A DNA stretch of 64,000 nt. It comes from Meghimatium bilineatum (lineage: Eukaryota > Mollusca > Gastropoda > Stylommatophora > Philomycidae). Of this stretch, positions 52,785 to 63,830 are shown piece by piece (positions within the stretch are counted from its first letter, which is position 1; every line of letters begins with the position of its first letter). The notes beneath the pieces are model-generated. The model ran no database searches, was not told where the DNA came from, and saw only the letters and a list, made by a program, of their open reading frames with translations. The stretch covers positions 6,497,747 to 6,561,746 of the forward strand of contig CM067312.1 of NCBI GenBank assembly GCA_034231615.1, written 5' to 3'. Both the position numbers and the translations under genes were made by a program.

Positions 52785-53250
52785 GGTGCCTTCTTCCTTC
52801 ATAACCAGACAAATGGAACACAATATAGAACAAAAAGTACAATTGACAACCACATGCAGATAATAGTAGATATTAGAAAGAGGGGAGCCGCGTAGCGCAA
52901 TGGTTAGCATACTGACTTATATATAAGTGATCCTGGGTTCATTTCCCAGTTGAAGCGGAAATGTTTTTCAGATTGAAATGGCTCACAGGTCAACCCAGCC
53001 TTAAATTGGTACCAGATTAATCCGAGAAGTAAAGATTGTGGGGGAGAGGAGATGGCTACCTCCCTCATTTGCAGAGCCAATGAAATGTGATATCGCTAAC
53101 ATCTCACACCACTACGGCATTAATAAATGTTATGGGTTACTTTACTTTTCTATTAGAAAGAGCCTTCTTCCTTCAAGACCAGAAAAATGGAACACAATAT
53201 AGAACAAAGCAACAGTTGACAAATACTTGTCAGATATCATTACAAGGCAG
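52785..53250. repeat. Direct repeat flanking a T1 SINE
   Basis: CTTCTTCCTTCATAACCAGA ... TGGAACACAATATAGAACAA at 52789-52835 recurs at 53165-53210, on either side of the SINE insertion. Confidence 0.8.
52883..53150 (+). mobile_element. T1 tRNA-derived SINE, complete with TSD
   Basis: Best copy of the family. It starts GGGAGCCGCGTAGCGCAATG (A box), has GGGTTCATTTCCC (B box), a 190-bp unrelated body and a tail TTATGGGTTACTTTACTTTT. The target duplication TATTAGAAAGAG is at 52871-52882 and 53151-53162. Confidence 0.95.
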
Positions 53251-53569
53251 CGGATAGAATGGCAAAGTCATGGAGCCATTACATTACTGAAACCCATACC
53301 TCATTGTAGAAAAAACAATAGACGTCATCTGGCAACAAGCTTGAAGGTCAAACATGACCACAAACCTCTGCACACAAGAATAACATTTTTTTAAAAAGTG
53401 GATTAAATCCAGCTGACTATGTTAGGCCAGCAACCTACTTTTTCAATGTAAAAAAATATCTCATTAAAAGAATATTATAACTCTAAAATCCACATGACAG
53501 CATAAATATCTAAATTGCAGAGATAAGAGCATAATATTTTGGCTAAAACAAGCAGTGCACTTAACAAAC

Positions 53570-54545
53570 AAACCTTGTATCACACAACAAACAAGACTTG
53601 TACCATGCAACAAACAAGACTTGTACCACGCAACAAACAAGACTTGTATCACACAACAAACAAGACTTGTACCATGCAACAAACAAGACTTGTATCACAC
53701 AACAAACAAGACTTGCACCACGCAACAAACAAGACTTGTATCACACAACAAACAAGACTTGCACCACGCAACAAACAAGACTTGTATCACGCAACAAACA
53801 AGACTTGTACCACGCAACAAACAAGCCTTGTACCATGCAACAAACAAGACTTATATCACACAACAAACAAGACTTGCACCACGCAACAAACAAGACTTGC
53901 ACCACGCAACAAACAAGCCTTGTATCACGCAACAAACAAGACTTGTATCACGCAACAAACAAGACTTGTATCACGCAACAAACAAGACTTGTATCACACA
54001 ACAAACAAGACTTGTATCACGCAACAAACAAGACTTGTATCACACAACAAACAAACCTTCTACCACGCAACAAACAAGACTTGTATCACGCAACAAACAA
54101 GACTTGTATCACACAACAAACAAGACTTGTATCACACAACAAACAAGCCTTGTATCACGCAACAAACAAGACTTGTACCACGCAACAAACAAGACTTGTA
54201 TCACACAACAAACAAGCCTTGTATCACGCAACAAACAAGACTTGTACCACGCAACAAACAAGCCTTGTACCATGCAACAAACAAGACTTGTACCACACAA
54301 AAAACAAGACTTGTATCACACAACAAACATGACTTGTACCACACAACAAACATGACTTGTACCACACAACAAACATGACTTGTACCACACAACAAACAAG
54401 ACTTGTACCACACAACAAACATGACTTATACCACACAACAAACATGACTTGTACCACACAACAAACAAGACTTGTACCACACAACAAACATGACTTATAC
54501 CACACAACAAACATGACTTGTAACACAAAACAAACAAGACTTGTA
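53570..54545. repeat. 23-bp minisatellite, about 42 copies
   Basis: The unit is ACAAACAAGACTTGTATCAC plus ACA, with variable sites T/C, A/G and A/C arranged in mosaic. The right third switches to a CATGACTTGTACC variant. All plus and minus long frames here are by-products, since 23 is not a multiple of three and the unit lacks stops. Confidence 0.97.
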
Positions 54546-54599
54546 CAACAAACACTTACAGTGACTGAAGACAATATATCATATTGTAACAGACAAAGA

Positions 54600-55590
54600 G
54601 GAAACAGTTAAAATCACTTTATTGAGTGTGCTGTTGCAGGAGATTTGCAGAAACAGTTGTAACAACTGAACTCCTCTACTGCTGTCACCCTCTATGCAGA
54701 CTTAAAGAGATAATGAGATAAATGCCTACCGGTACATACAAAATAAAGTAGAGTATCGTAATAAAGTAGAGTCTCGTAATAAAGTAGAGTCTCGTAATAA
54801 AGTAGAGTCTCGTAGTTCTACAATAATCACTGCTTTCAACAGTAAAAAAAAATTACATAGCTTTTACATGTATGCAGACATGATTCATTGTAAGAAATAA
54901 TCTTGTATGGAAGAGTTGAAGTTGGAAGAAGCAGAGGAGGAAAAAGAAAATCATAGGAAGACAATGCAAATTATCAGAGATGTAATACATACTCATTGCT
55001 AAGAAGAGACCAAGTCTTCTGATTTGTGGTCCTCTTTGACCAACCTGAACGAAAAACTGTATTGGAGATTTGACAAGCTAGAGAAAGACTTTATAGAAGA
55101 TATCAATATAGTTGTATGAGTGAACAATAAAGAAGAATTGGACACACATCAAAGACTTGATAGGTCAGGATTTGTCTACACGAATCCACATTGCTAAAGA
55201 TAAAAATTGCTGGAGGAATCGCTCATGTGCATCAAACTTAGTACTTCCAAAACACTGATGGGCTAAGGGTTTAACTTAAGGATGAATGCAAACAAAGCAC
55301 ACACACACACAGAAGCTGAATAGCGCGCACATGCACGCACACACACATACAAAAAGAGGCTGAATAGCATGAACATCTTCAACTATCTGGCATTTAGAAA
55401 AAATATTAAAAGTTCCCAAACTCTGGTATCAGGTAAGCAAACAATCCCAAGAACATCCAGTTAAATGGTCACAAACATTAAGAAGCTACTACATTCACAC
55501 ATTTCAGGTCCCATATATGTGATGATGGTAATGCCTGTCATGGTAAGGTTGAATATGTCAAAAGTAAGATCAGTTAATCCCGTTATAACA
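54600..55590. other. Low-information sequence with an 18-bp repeat
   Basis: Contains four copies of TAAAGTAGAGTCTCGTAA (54745-54815), CA-rich stretches near 55298-55350 and a faint LINE tail at 54910-54990. Confidence 0.5.
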
Positions 55591-55594
55591 ACTT

Positions 55595-55688
55595 GAAAAT
55601 AGTACTTACGTAGAAAACAGGTGATGAAGTTTTACTGCACGACGACTAACACACTATCACTATCGGAAACTCATGTGAAATAATACAC
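55595..55688 (+). repeat. Left arm of a 90-bp inverted repeat
   Basis: Reverse complement of 56095-56183. Shared core: TGCAGTAAAACTTCATCAC and TAGTACTTACGTAGAAAA (as complement). Confidence 0.9.
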
Positions 55689-56094
55689 AGAACATCACTG
55701 CCATCAAATCCTGCACCAACAATGATAGATCTAGGTACGCTCTAGAAAATAATCTTATTTTTGAGTTGGGTACCCTCAAGCTTTTTGGACTCAATTCAGA
55801 TCACTCTTTTGTCTACTTCTCAGTTGGTGTTATCTTTGTCTTTGTTCATTTTGTTCCGTCATTTATGTCATATTTTTGTTCGTTCCTACCTATATTTACA
55901 CTTTTTATGTAATTCTTATTCCTGTCTTTCCGGCATCTCACTTTCATTTTTCAGTTTGATACGTTTGTGTGCTGTGATCATTTCTATTCATCATCTTTTG
56001 ATGTTGTGTGCATATCTTGATAAAGACCCTTTGGTTGAAACATTGATTATGTCACGTGTAGTGTTATTTGTATGATTTTGTTTGTTTTCCGTTG
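55689..56094 (+). mobile_element. Penelope-type leader between inverted arms
   Basis: T-rich plus strand ending in the motif CTTGATAAAGACCCTTTGGT at 56016. No enzyme is encoded; the 104-codon frame 55761-56075 is a T-rich artefact rich in Phe, Leu and Ser. Confidence 0.5.
56016..56041 (+). other. Hammerhead-like motif
   Basis: TTGATAA, a GACC/GGTT stem and GAAA are followed by ACAT-TGATT-ATGT and then C. This resembles the hammerhead core arrangement with U3-A8 in place of C3-G8. I could not find a pairing stem I. Confidence 0.3.
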
Positions 56095-56183
56095 TGTGTA
56101 TTATTTCACGTCAGCTTCTGATAGTGTGCTAGTCGTTGTGCAGTAAAACTTCATCACACATTTTCTACATAAGTACTATTTTC
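56095..56183 (-). repeat. Right arm of the 90-bp inverted repeat
   Basis: Partner of 55595-55688. Confidence 0.9.
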
Positions 56184-56389
56184 ATTCAGTTTTCCTAGCA
56201 GTATTACCGTTTATTGATTATAACAGTCAGAACCAACGAAGTATTTATGTAATAACAGAAATTTGCTATATGTAGTACATACAATATAGAATAAATATAA
56301 TTGGGGATTTTGAAAAATGTTGTTATATAGGGAAATTTGTTATAAAAGAATGTGCTATAAAGGGATTCCTCTGTATTACAGTAAAGATC

Positions 56390-57080
56390 AATCTACACAG
56401 AGCGATAGAGTTAAGTATACTTTTATATGGATATGAAAGCTGGACATTCAATGCAGACGTGGTAAGGATCCAGGCTTTTGAATACAAATGCTATAGACGT
56501 TTGTTAAGTATTACTTATATGGAACACAAGACAAATATATTCTTTCGGCAGCAAATAAACAAACTTGCAGGTTATCAAGAACCACTTTTCGCAGTGGTGA
56601 AACAGCAAAAAATGTGTTTGGTTTGAATATATAATGAGACGCAACTCATTTTCTAAAATTATTTTGTAAGGAACAGTTGATCATGGAAGATGAGGCAACC
56701 AAAGAAAACCTTGGTTTCATAAAATCAAGGAATGGTCTGGTCATGACTTTTCTACACTTTTCCGAATGGCTGAGGATAGAGTTGTTTGGAGGACTTTTTG
56801 TGCTGATGTTTCAAGTGTGGCACCCCTACATCCTTGATGGGTTATGTGCTGATGATTCCAGTGTGGCACCCCTACATCCCTGACGGGTTATGTGCTGATG
56901 ATTCCAGTGTGGCACCCCTACATCCCTGACGGGTTATGTGCTGATGATTCCAGTGTGGCACCCCTACATCCCTATTGGGTTATGTGCTGATGATTCCAGT
57001 GTGGCACCCCTACATCCTTGACGGGTTATGTGCTGATGATTCCAGTGTGGCACCCCATCATCCCTGACGGGTTATGGCTC
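56390..57080 (+). mobile_element. LINE C-terminal region with tandem 3' end
   Basis: Across frames it reads LLYGYESWTFNADVVRIQAF, EYKCYRRLLSITYMEHKTN, then KIKEWSGHDFSTLFRMAEDR and VVWRTFCADVSSVAPLHP. This is the widespread LINE tail of marine invertebrates. The last codons have expanded into a 46-bp tandem array. Confidence 0.85.
56810..57075. repeat. 46-bp minisatellite at a LINE 3' end
   Basis: About six copies of GTGCTGATGATTCCAGTGTG plus GCACCCCTACATCCCTGACG plus GGTTAT. The first copy is LINE coding sequence (CADVSSVAPLHP). Confidence 0.95.
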
Positions 57081-57149
57081 TTATTATTATTATAAGCAAG
57101 CAAAAGAATATTCCAAGACTTGTTTCAATGACTTATTTTTATTTATTTT

Positions 57150-57300
57150 TTCTTCCCTTAGAAGACATAGCTGGATAATATCAAGGACTGGACCAAACTC
57201 ATCAGGATGGTAGAGGATAGAGATGATGTGGACATCTTTCTATATCAAATGTCTCAATGTGACAGCCCAACAACCATGACAGGGTTATGGGGGTATTTAT
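57150..57300 (+). mobile_element. LINE C-terminal fragment
   Basis: Plus reading LDNIKDWTKLIRMVEDRDDV, the IKEWTG-type tail, ending at GGGTTATGG as in the neighbouring LINE. Confidence 0.75.
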
Positions 57301-57304
57301 TAAT

Positions 57305-57855
57305 ATTGTTACTGTCATATACTGGCCAAACAAACAACATACACATATTAATAAGTATGATATGGTTTTATTCTTATTTCTATGTTTTCTTATAGGCCTA
57401 TAGGGCTCACCTCACAGTAATATAGACATATAGATGTTCTGTCACTATTGACATATAATGAATAGTGTACATGCTGAGGGTTTCTATAGCACACTGATTA
57501 TACAAATTACTTTTTCACTTTTTCTGGTGACTAATCTTAAGTTGTCCTATGTTTGATTGGGCAAAAATTATTCATGACTATCAAATGAAAACTTTACAAA
57601 GTGATTGTACATCCTAATCTACAAACTAATAAAATGAATGTGATGGTTTAACAACAGGATACGATTTGTCTCTCTTGTCCTTGACCTTTGTCTTCAGAGA
57701 TGAAGTTTCATCTTCTAGAAACTGCTCCTGCCAAGTCAAAATAAGAGTATATATTGATGTATCAGAAAACTGCAATAACACATCTGAACCTAATTTTGAA
57801 AGATAAGTCCAAGAAAAACAATGTAAATGTTAGAATTATACAGTTCCCATCAAGG
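57305..57855. other. Unassigned sequence
   Basis: No feature supported. Confidence 0.5.
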
Positions 57856-57861
57856 ATAGAG

Positions 57862-58228
57862 ATCCATGCTGCAGAGATAGGGGTTTAGTTCAGTCAACAG
57901 AGGCTAGATCCATGCTGCAGAGATAGGGGCTTAGTTCAGTCAACAGAGGCTAGATCCATGCTGCAGAGATAGGGGCTTAGTTCAGTCAACAGAGGCTAGA
58001 TCCATGCTGCAGAGATAGGGGCTTAGTTCAGTCAACAGAGGCTAGATTCATGCTGCAGAGATAGGGGCTTAGTTCAGTCAACAGAGGCTAGATCCATGCT
58101 GCAGAGATAGGGGCTTAGTTCAGTCAACAGAGGCTAGATCCATGCTGCAGAGATAGGGGCTTAGTTCAGTCAACAGAGGCTAGATCCATGCTGCAGAGAT
58201 AGGGGTTTAGTTCAGTCAACAGAGGCTG
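57862..58228. repeat. 46-bp tandem repeat
   Basis: Eight nearly identical copies of CTAGATCCATGCTGCAGAGA plus TAGGGGCTTAGTTCAGTCAA plus CAGAGG. Very low divergence implies recent expansion. Confidence 0.97.
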
Positions 58229-58445
58229 AAAACTAAGACTGGCCAGGCCCTCCTAAAATCGAGATGGACCATAGTCTGCCCTAGCAAGTACAGGTGCTGA
58301 AGATGGAGGCAAAAACCTGAGAGGTGCACCAGGATGCCACACACCCACCTACGGAATGGTAATATGTTTATATCTGATGTAAAACAGAATATTCTTCAGG
58401 ATCCCAAATATGAAATGCTGAGACAAATATAATGATGAACATTAA

Positions 58446-59361
58446 CCTTTAGGATGCGTGCGGCAACTTTATTCACCGACATTTCTCCTTCTCTGGTTAG
58501 CAAGCGGTGAGTATATTTGCAGCCGTAGACCACTGTTGCTAGGCACACTTCAATCAATTAAAAATCAATGCTCAATATTTTTTTCACCAGATTTGTTAAA
58601 GCTGGCATTTTATTCAATTGACTACCTTTTCCAGCAGTTTTAGTGGCAACCATGTGCCTAATGTCATGTAAATATCTATATTTTCGCAACATATTGATAA
58701 TTTCAAACAAAAGCATCGCCATGATGGTAAATTATGTTTTATAGAAGTATATTTAATAGAATGTTCATTAAAATTAATATGGATTGTGATTCAAATGATT
58801 ATTTATGGAGAGATTAAGTCATTTCCTCACTCAAAAATTAGTTACACCATGCTGTTTTATCTAATTTTATATTAAAAGATCCCCCAAGTTCGAACAATAC
58901 ATTTCTGGACTAGATCTAGGTTTATAGAAGGATTTTAAGACATACCTGAAGGTGTAATCCTTGTAATCCGTGAAAATATAACGATTAATTCATGAATGGC
59001 GCGTGAATGGCTAGCTAATTCGATTTATCATATACTGTTTCCACTCTAGAATATTTAATAAACTTCGTGCAATTGTATTTTTGTTTTTTCGTTCTAAAGG
59101 TAAAAAAATAGCTGGGTTTTTGTGGAAATTGTCTTTGAGGCTGTCTTACATGTCTTGTATCATACACACACAAACAAAACCTACAACAATATATGCAGAA
59201 TTAAATTCTTTATTTATATGTGCAAAAATTATTTAAATATCTCTAACAACAAAAATGTTATCATGATTTCAAAACAGTCACTAACTATTACGTAACATTT
59301 CAAAAAATTAATTCAGCGGCAGGACAGAAAGTACCTAAATGTAAATACAGTGTTCTACAGG
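58446..59361 (-). mobile_element. piggyBac-type MITE copy 3
   Basis: TTAA lies at 58442-58445 and 59362-59365, with ends CCTTTAGGATGC and, reversed, CCTGTAGAACAC. The minus interior matches copy 1: TGCCGCTGAATTA, GTTGTTAGAGATATTTAAAT, GCACATATAAATAAAGAATT. At 916 bp it is the longest copy and carries no transposase. Confidence 0.85.
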
Positions 59362-59494
59362 TTAAATTTACAAACATAGACAAGGGAAATAATCAAAATA
59401 AATAAGACGGATAGGCACACATTTCAAAATTTACTAACCAATGGAAACACATAGGTAGAGTGGTATTTTTTAGAGTGGTATTTTAGAGAGTGGA

Positions 59495-59930
59495 AATTAA
59501 CATTTCAACCATAAGACATTTATCAAGAACATAACAGCACACTAAAGTAAAGGAAGGCAATGTCAATGACCACATAACAATGCTAAATGAGAACACAAAT
59601 GCTGGAAGGAGATGAATGATAAATGGTAATATAAAAATAGGAGCGGAAGAGACAAAAAAGAACAAATGGAAAACTGATAGAACACAACAGATACTTGTAG
59701 GAATATTGGATGTTAACCTTACGGGCTCCAAAGGTGTCTATACTAGCCGATACCATTACATAATTAGGGCGCATAGGCATTTCTAGTCAAAAGTCGCAGG
59801 TTATCAACTTGGATAAACCTGTTCAAGGTACACAGTTTACATTATCATTCATCTCCTTCAAGCCTCTTGTGTGTTATACTGTGTCCTTGATAAAGGTCTT
59901 TTGGTCGAAACATTGATTTGTGTTGTTTTC
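59495..59930. mobile_element. Two Penelope-type leaders in opposite orientation
   Basis: The minus copy has the motif at 59501-59527 and the plus copy at 59886-59911. Both are preceded by ATTATCATTCATCTCCTT-type sequence, so they share more than the motif. Confidence 0.5.
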
Positions 59931-60199
59931 AGTAATTAGCACATATGAGAAGGAGTTTCAGAACGAATGCAGAAATATATCCAACAACATTCAAGTTATA
60001 AAACAGTCCAACACAAACACAGTCAATAAGGGAAATAATCATTCAGATAAAGACACCAACTTATGTTGTATGACAGTCTATAATAGTTTGAACAGCACAC
60101 TTGACCACAAAAACAATAAGCGTACCTTTCTAGAAGAATGTCCCAACTTTGACTTATCTTTATATTCTTTCTCTGAATGACTTTTTATAGAAGTTCCAT

Positions 60200-60720
60200 T
60201 TGGTTCACCATTTAACTTGCCTGTTTGTGGTTTCAAAAGCAACATTATATATATACACTAGCATCAGCATGTGTGTGTGTGTGTATATATACCAGCAATA
60301 ATAAAAAACGCACCATAAGCATGACCTATTTTCACCCTTGAATTGTTTATTTCAGTGAGTGATTTTCAAACCATGCGAAAGTGCATAGATTAACTTTAAC
60401 GTTTTCACATTTTATTGTCGTTGTCATGTATTATTCCAATTTTGTGTGCTTCATGTGCAAAACATCAAATTGCTTAATTCTGGCCATATTACTAGTCGAA
60501 TCAAGTTGAAATTTGGCATACAAATGAGTAAAGTTTCAGGAAGTAAAATGCCATCTTTTGTTTTCATTGATTGTTTCTGTGTTTGCGATGCCTCACTTTC
60601 TTCACAAGAGCGATGGCAGACTGTTTATGCTGAGGAGTGGTAGGGTGACCAGAGAAGTTGCCAGAAATTTTAATTGTGACCATTTCACTACAGTGAGCCT
60701 GAATAAGAGATTTCTGGCTA
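60200..60720. other. Unassigned sequence
   Basis: Contains a short (GT)n/(AT)n run at 60268-60290; no gene. Confidence 0.5.
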
Positions 60721-60727
60721 TAAAATA

Positions 60728-60979
60728 AGTAAGTAAAGTAACCAACAGCATTTATTAATGCCGTAGGGGTGTGAGATGTTAGCGATCTCACATTTCACAG
60801 GCTCTGCAAATGAGGGCGGTAGCCATCTCCTCTCCCTCGCAGTCTTTACTTCCCGGATTAATCCGGTACCCATTTATGGCTGGGTCGTTCTGGGAGCCGT
60901 TGCAATCTGAGAAACATTTCCGTCTCAACTGGGGAATGAACCCAAGACCACTCATATGCGAAGTCAGTGCGCTAACCAA
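60728..60979 (-). mobile_element. T1 tRNA-derived SINE, 5' end truncated
   Basis: Minus copy from the TAAGTAAAGTAACCAACAGC tail to GTGCGCTAACC, where the A box is cut. Confidence 0.92.
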
Positions 60980-60984
60980 ACTAA

Positions 60985-61610
60985 ATCGCCAAATTAAATT
61001 GATGCATCTGCGCAATCACTTCTTCACAGCAACTCAGACACTGTGCAACAGCATAACACGCCGATGCCAAACTAGCATTGATGCCACAGGAGGTCATACA
61101 CAGTATTAATGATGTCCCTGACTTACATGCTCACATATACAGTCATCTTCGATAGTAAACATTGCTTTATTAGATTATCTAACATAGGTCAGAATCACAT
61201 CTGCGCAAATGCTGCATCGTGGTTTGAAATCAGTTCTCCTCACAAATCGAACTTGTAGAATTAACTCATGGTTCAAACATCGACCATTTACATTGTACTA
61301 ATACTTATTATTTAATTATCTTTAGGAGGTCTTGGTAACTAGATTACCATAGCCTCCCTCCACTATTTTTTATGGTAAACAGCTTTGGTATAGCCAATTT
61401 GAACTATTTGTCCATGGTTGAAAGAAGTGTTCCTCGCCATAAGAGCTACATTTTACTAAACCAAACCACATTGTACTCAAAATACGATGGGATATAATAG
61501 TGGCATCTCAAAATAAAATAAAAAAGTTATATAGCAATGTCTTTTACAGGACTTTGCAGCACCAATAGTCTGAAGCGCCAGTCTTGAGACAACTGTGGAC
61601 TAAGTATTAT
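60985..61610. other. Unassigned sequence
   Basis: No feature supported. Confidence 0.5.
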
Positions 61611-61614
61611 TAGG

Positions 61615-61705
61615 GTTTATATCAATGAGGGAGATCTGGAAAGTTTATATCAGTGAGGGAGGCCTGGAAAGTTTATATCAGTGAGGGAGGCCTGGAAAGT
61701 TTATA
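61615..61705. repeat. 28-bp tandem repeat
   Basis: Three to four copies of GTTTATATCAGTGAGGGAGG plus CCTGGAAA. Confidence 0.93.
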
Positions 61706-62465
61706 TGGTTGGTTGGTTGCTGATCCAGCGGTCCATGTTCTCATGCCCTTTGATCTAATGCCATTAAATGGCATTATATTGCTGGGAAGTCTGTGGATTT
61801 TCGGCCCACCCCGGTACAGATCCAGAGAATAGCTATCACACCTCCAGGAAGGTAGGTTTCAACCTATGTACTGCTCCGAGCCCCTGTAGCCAAGATAGGG
61901 TTCACTGTGATCATTCCCCACCACCAATTGACTACTGGTTATGCCGAACTTCTCTATTGCTCCAGGCATGCAATCAAAGTTCACGTCAAAAGGATTGTTA
62001 CGTCCTGAGTCACTGTGCCTCTATGATGGGTTTGAGTCATAGGAAAAACAGTGCTGTCAGTTTCCTCCTCCCCAGTGCTGCACAGTACATCTATGGCTCC
62101 CTACCAACCACAGAGGGTGCATACATATATTCAGTTAAACATGAAACACACTTCAACAACAAAATAAAAGCATAATTGTATAGATGACGTGCCATGAAGC
62201 TTCTCTAAGAAGATAACCTCAATATAATGGTATGTCATCCACTAAGGTTTTCTGTTTCATGGATGGTATGTCTAGTGGGCCATTGGTGAGACCCACAGAT
62301 GCAACCACATGCATATATCAATGAGGGAGACTTGTTGTTTTGCTGATACATATATTCTTACATATTACCTTGTGTTTTCACTCACAGATTGGATCAGTTT
62401 TACTGCAGTTTTGCCTATTTTTCAGAACCATATTTGCATTCACAAAGAAGTTCCCATCCCAAACT
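61706..62465. other. Unassigned sequence
   Basis: A 135-codon plus frame (61768-62175) has no recognised domain and no clear coding signature. A GAAACA-rich flank precedes the array. Confidence 0.4.
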
Positions 62466-62509
62466 TGTTATCACAAAGTGATACAACAACAGCATAACAT
62501 ATTATCACA

Positions 62510-63090
62510 AAGTGATACAACAACAGCATACGTACGTGAAGCAAAGATTTCTTCAGTTTTTTCTTCTCTCGTTACCACACAGTGGTACAACAACATACGT
62601 ACGTGAAGCAAAGATTTCTTCAGTTTTTTCTTCTCTCGTTACCACACAGTGGTACAACAACATACGTACGTGAAGCAAAGATTTCTTCATTTTTTCTTCT
62701 CTCGTTACCACACAGTGGTACAACAACATACGTGAAGCAAAGATTTCTTCATTTTTTTCTTCTCTCGTTACCACACAGTGGTACAACAACATACGTACGT
62801 GAAGCAAAGATTTCTTCATTTTTTCTTCTCTCGTTACCACACAGTGGTACAACAACATACGTGAAGCAAAGATTTCTTCATTTTTTCTTCTCTCGTTACC
62901 ACACACCGGTACAACAACATACTTACGTGAAGCAAAGATTTCTTCATTTTTTCTTCTCTCGTTACCACACCGGTACAACAACATACTTACGTGAAGCAAA
63001 GATTTCTTCATTTTTTCTCTCGTTACCACACAGTGGTACAACAACATACTTACGTGAAGCAAAGATTTCTTCATTTTTTCTTCTCTTGGT
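62510..63090. repeat. 61-66 bp minisatellite with hairpin units
   Basis: Nine copies. Each contains the hairpin TACCACACAGTGGTA, the palindrome ACGTACGT or a shortened form, and TTCTTCATTTTTTCTTCTCT. Copies 6 and 7 replace CAGTGG with CCGG. Open frames on both strands (to 197 codons) are by-products of a near-66-bp period. Confidence 0.96.
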
Positions 63091-63469
63091 AAGGTCTGCA
63101 TCATATGCTTCAGCAGAGTGGTCCTAAATACAAGATATGACAACAATTATGTGAATTTTGTCAGGCCTCACAATATCAATATATGAATTTAATAAAGAGG
63201 CATTAACCAAGCCATTCTCAAAAATAGTCCTGCGGCTTATACTAAACAGCATTACTTACCTCGGCTGATTTGACTGACCATTGGTCACTTTGCTTATATT
63301 TTGTTGTCGCCAGCAAATGAAAAGCATGGAAAATGTTGGATCAGCCAAGACAAGTGATGCTGTTTGGGATCAGCTCAAAGGACTATTCTGGAGAAATCTG
63401 TGCATTAATAATGTAAAATGCACACTGCTATCATTAATCGAGAATGCAGACATTAAATCATGTTTTTTA

Positions 63470-63560
63470 ATGTACGTTCTCAAACTCCCATCAGATCTCT
63501 TGTAGCAGGATAAGGTCTTTTTAGATTTTCAGCAAGATGTAGTCCAGGGAATGGAAACTT
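63470..63560 (-). mobile_element. S1 repeat fragment
   Basis: GTTCTCAAACTCCCATCAGA to AAGATGTAGTCCAGGGAATG. Confidence 0.75.
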
Positions 63561-63564
63561 GCTC

Positions 63565-63830
63565 GCCACTTATACTAATACATATATACATGTACACTTC
63601 AACATAAGTTAAGGAACACTTATACTAATACATATATACGTCAATAAGTTAAGGAACACTTATACTAATACATATATATGTCAATAAGTTAAGGAACACT
63701 TATACTAATACATATATATGTCAATAAGTTAAGGAACACTTATACTAATACATATATACGTCAATAAGTTAAGGAACACTTATACTAATACATATATAAA
63801 CATGTACACTTCAATAAGTTAAGGAACACT
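63565..63830. repeat. 40-bp tandem repeat
   Basis: Six copies of ACTTATACTAATACATATAT plus ACGTCAATAAGTTAAGGAAC; the outer copies carry an extra CATGTACACTTC. Confidence 0.96.

Noticed and set aside
52883-52965. Possible tRNA gene
   Set aside because: A and B boxes are present but the ends do not pair as an acceptor stem, and the sequence is the head of a SINE with target duplications.
53539-54611. Overlapping frames up to 279 codons on both strands
   Set aside because: Products of a 23-bp minisatellite open in all plus frames and several minus frames.
55761-56075. Membrane-protein-like 104-codon frame
   Set aside because: Hydrophobicity follows from T-rich composition in a Penelope-type leader; there is no homology or codon structure.
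62553-63146. 197-codon minus and 181-codon plus frames
   Set aside because: Both arise from 66-bp units; similar length on opposite strands of a tandem array is expected without selection.
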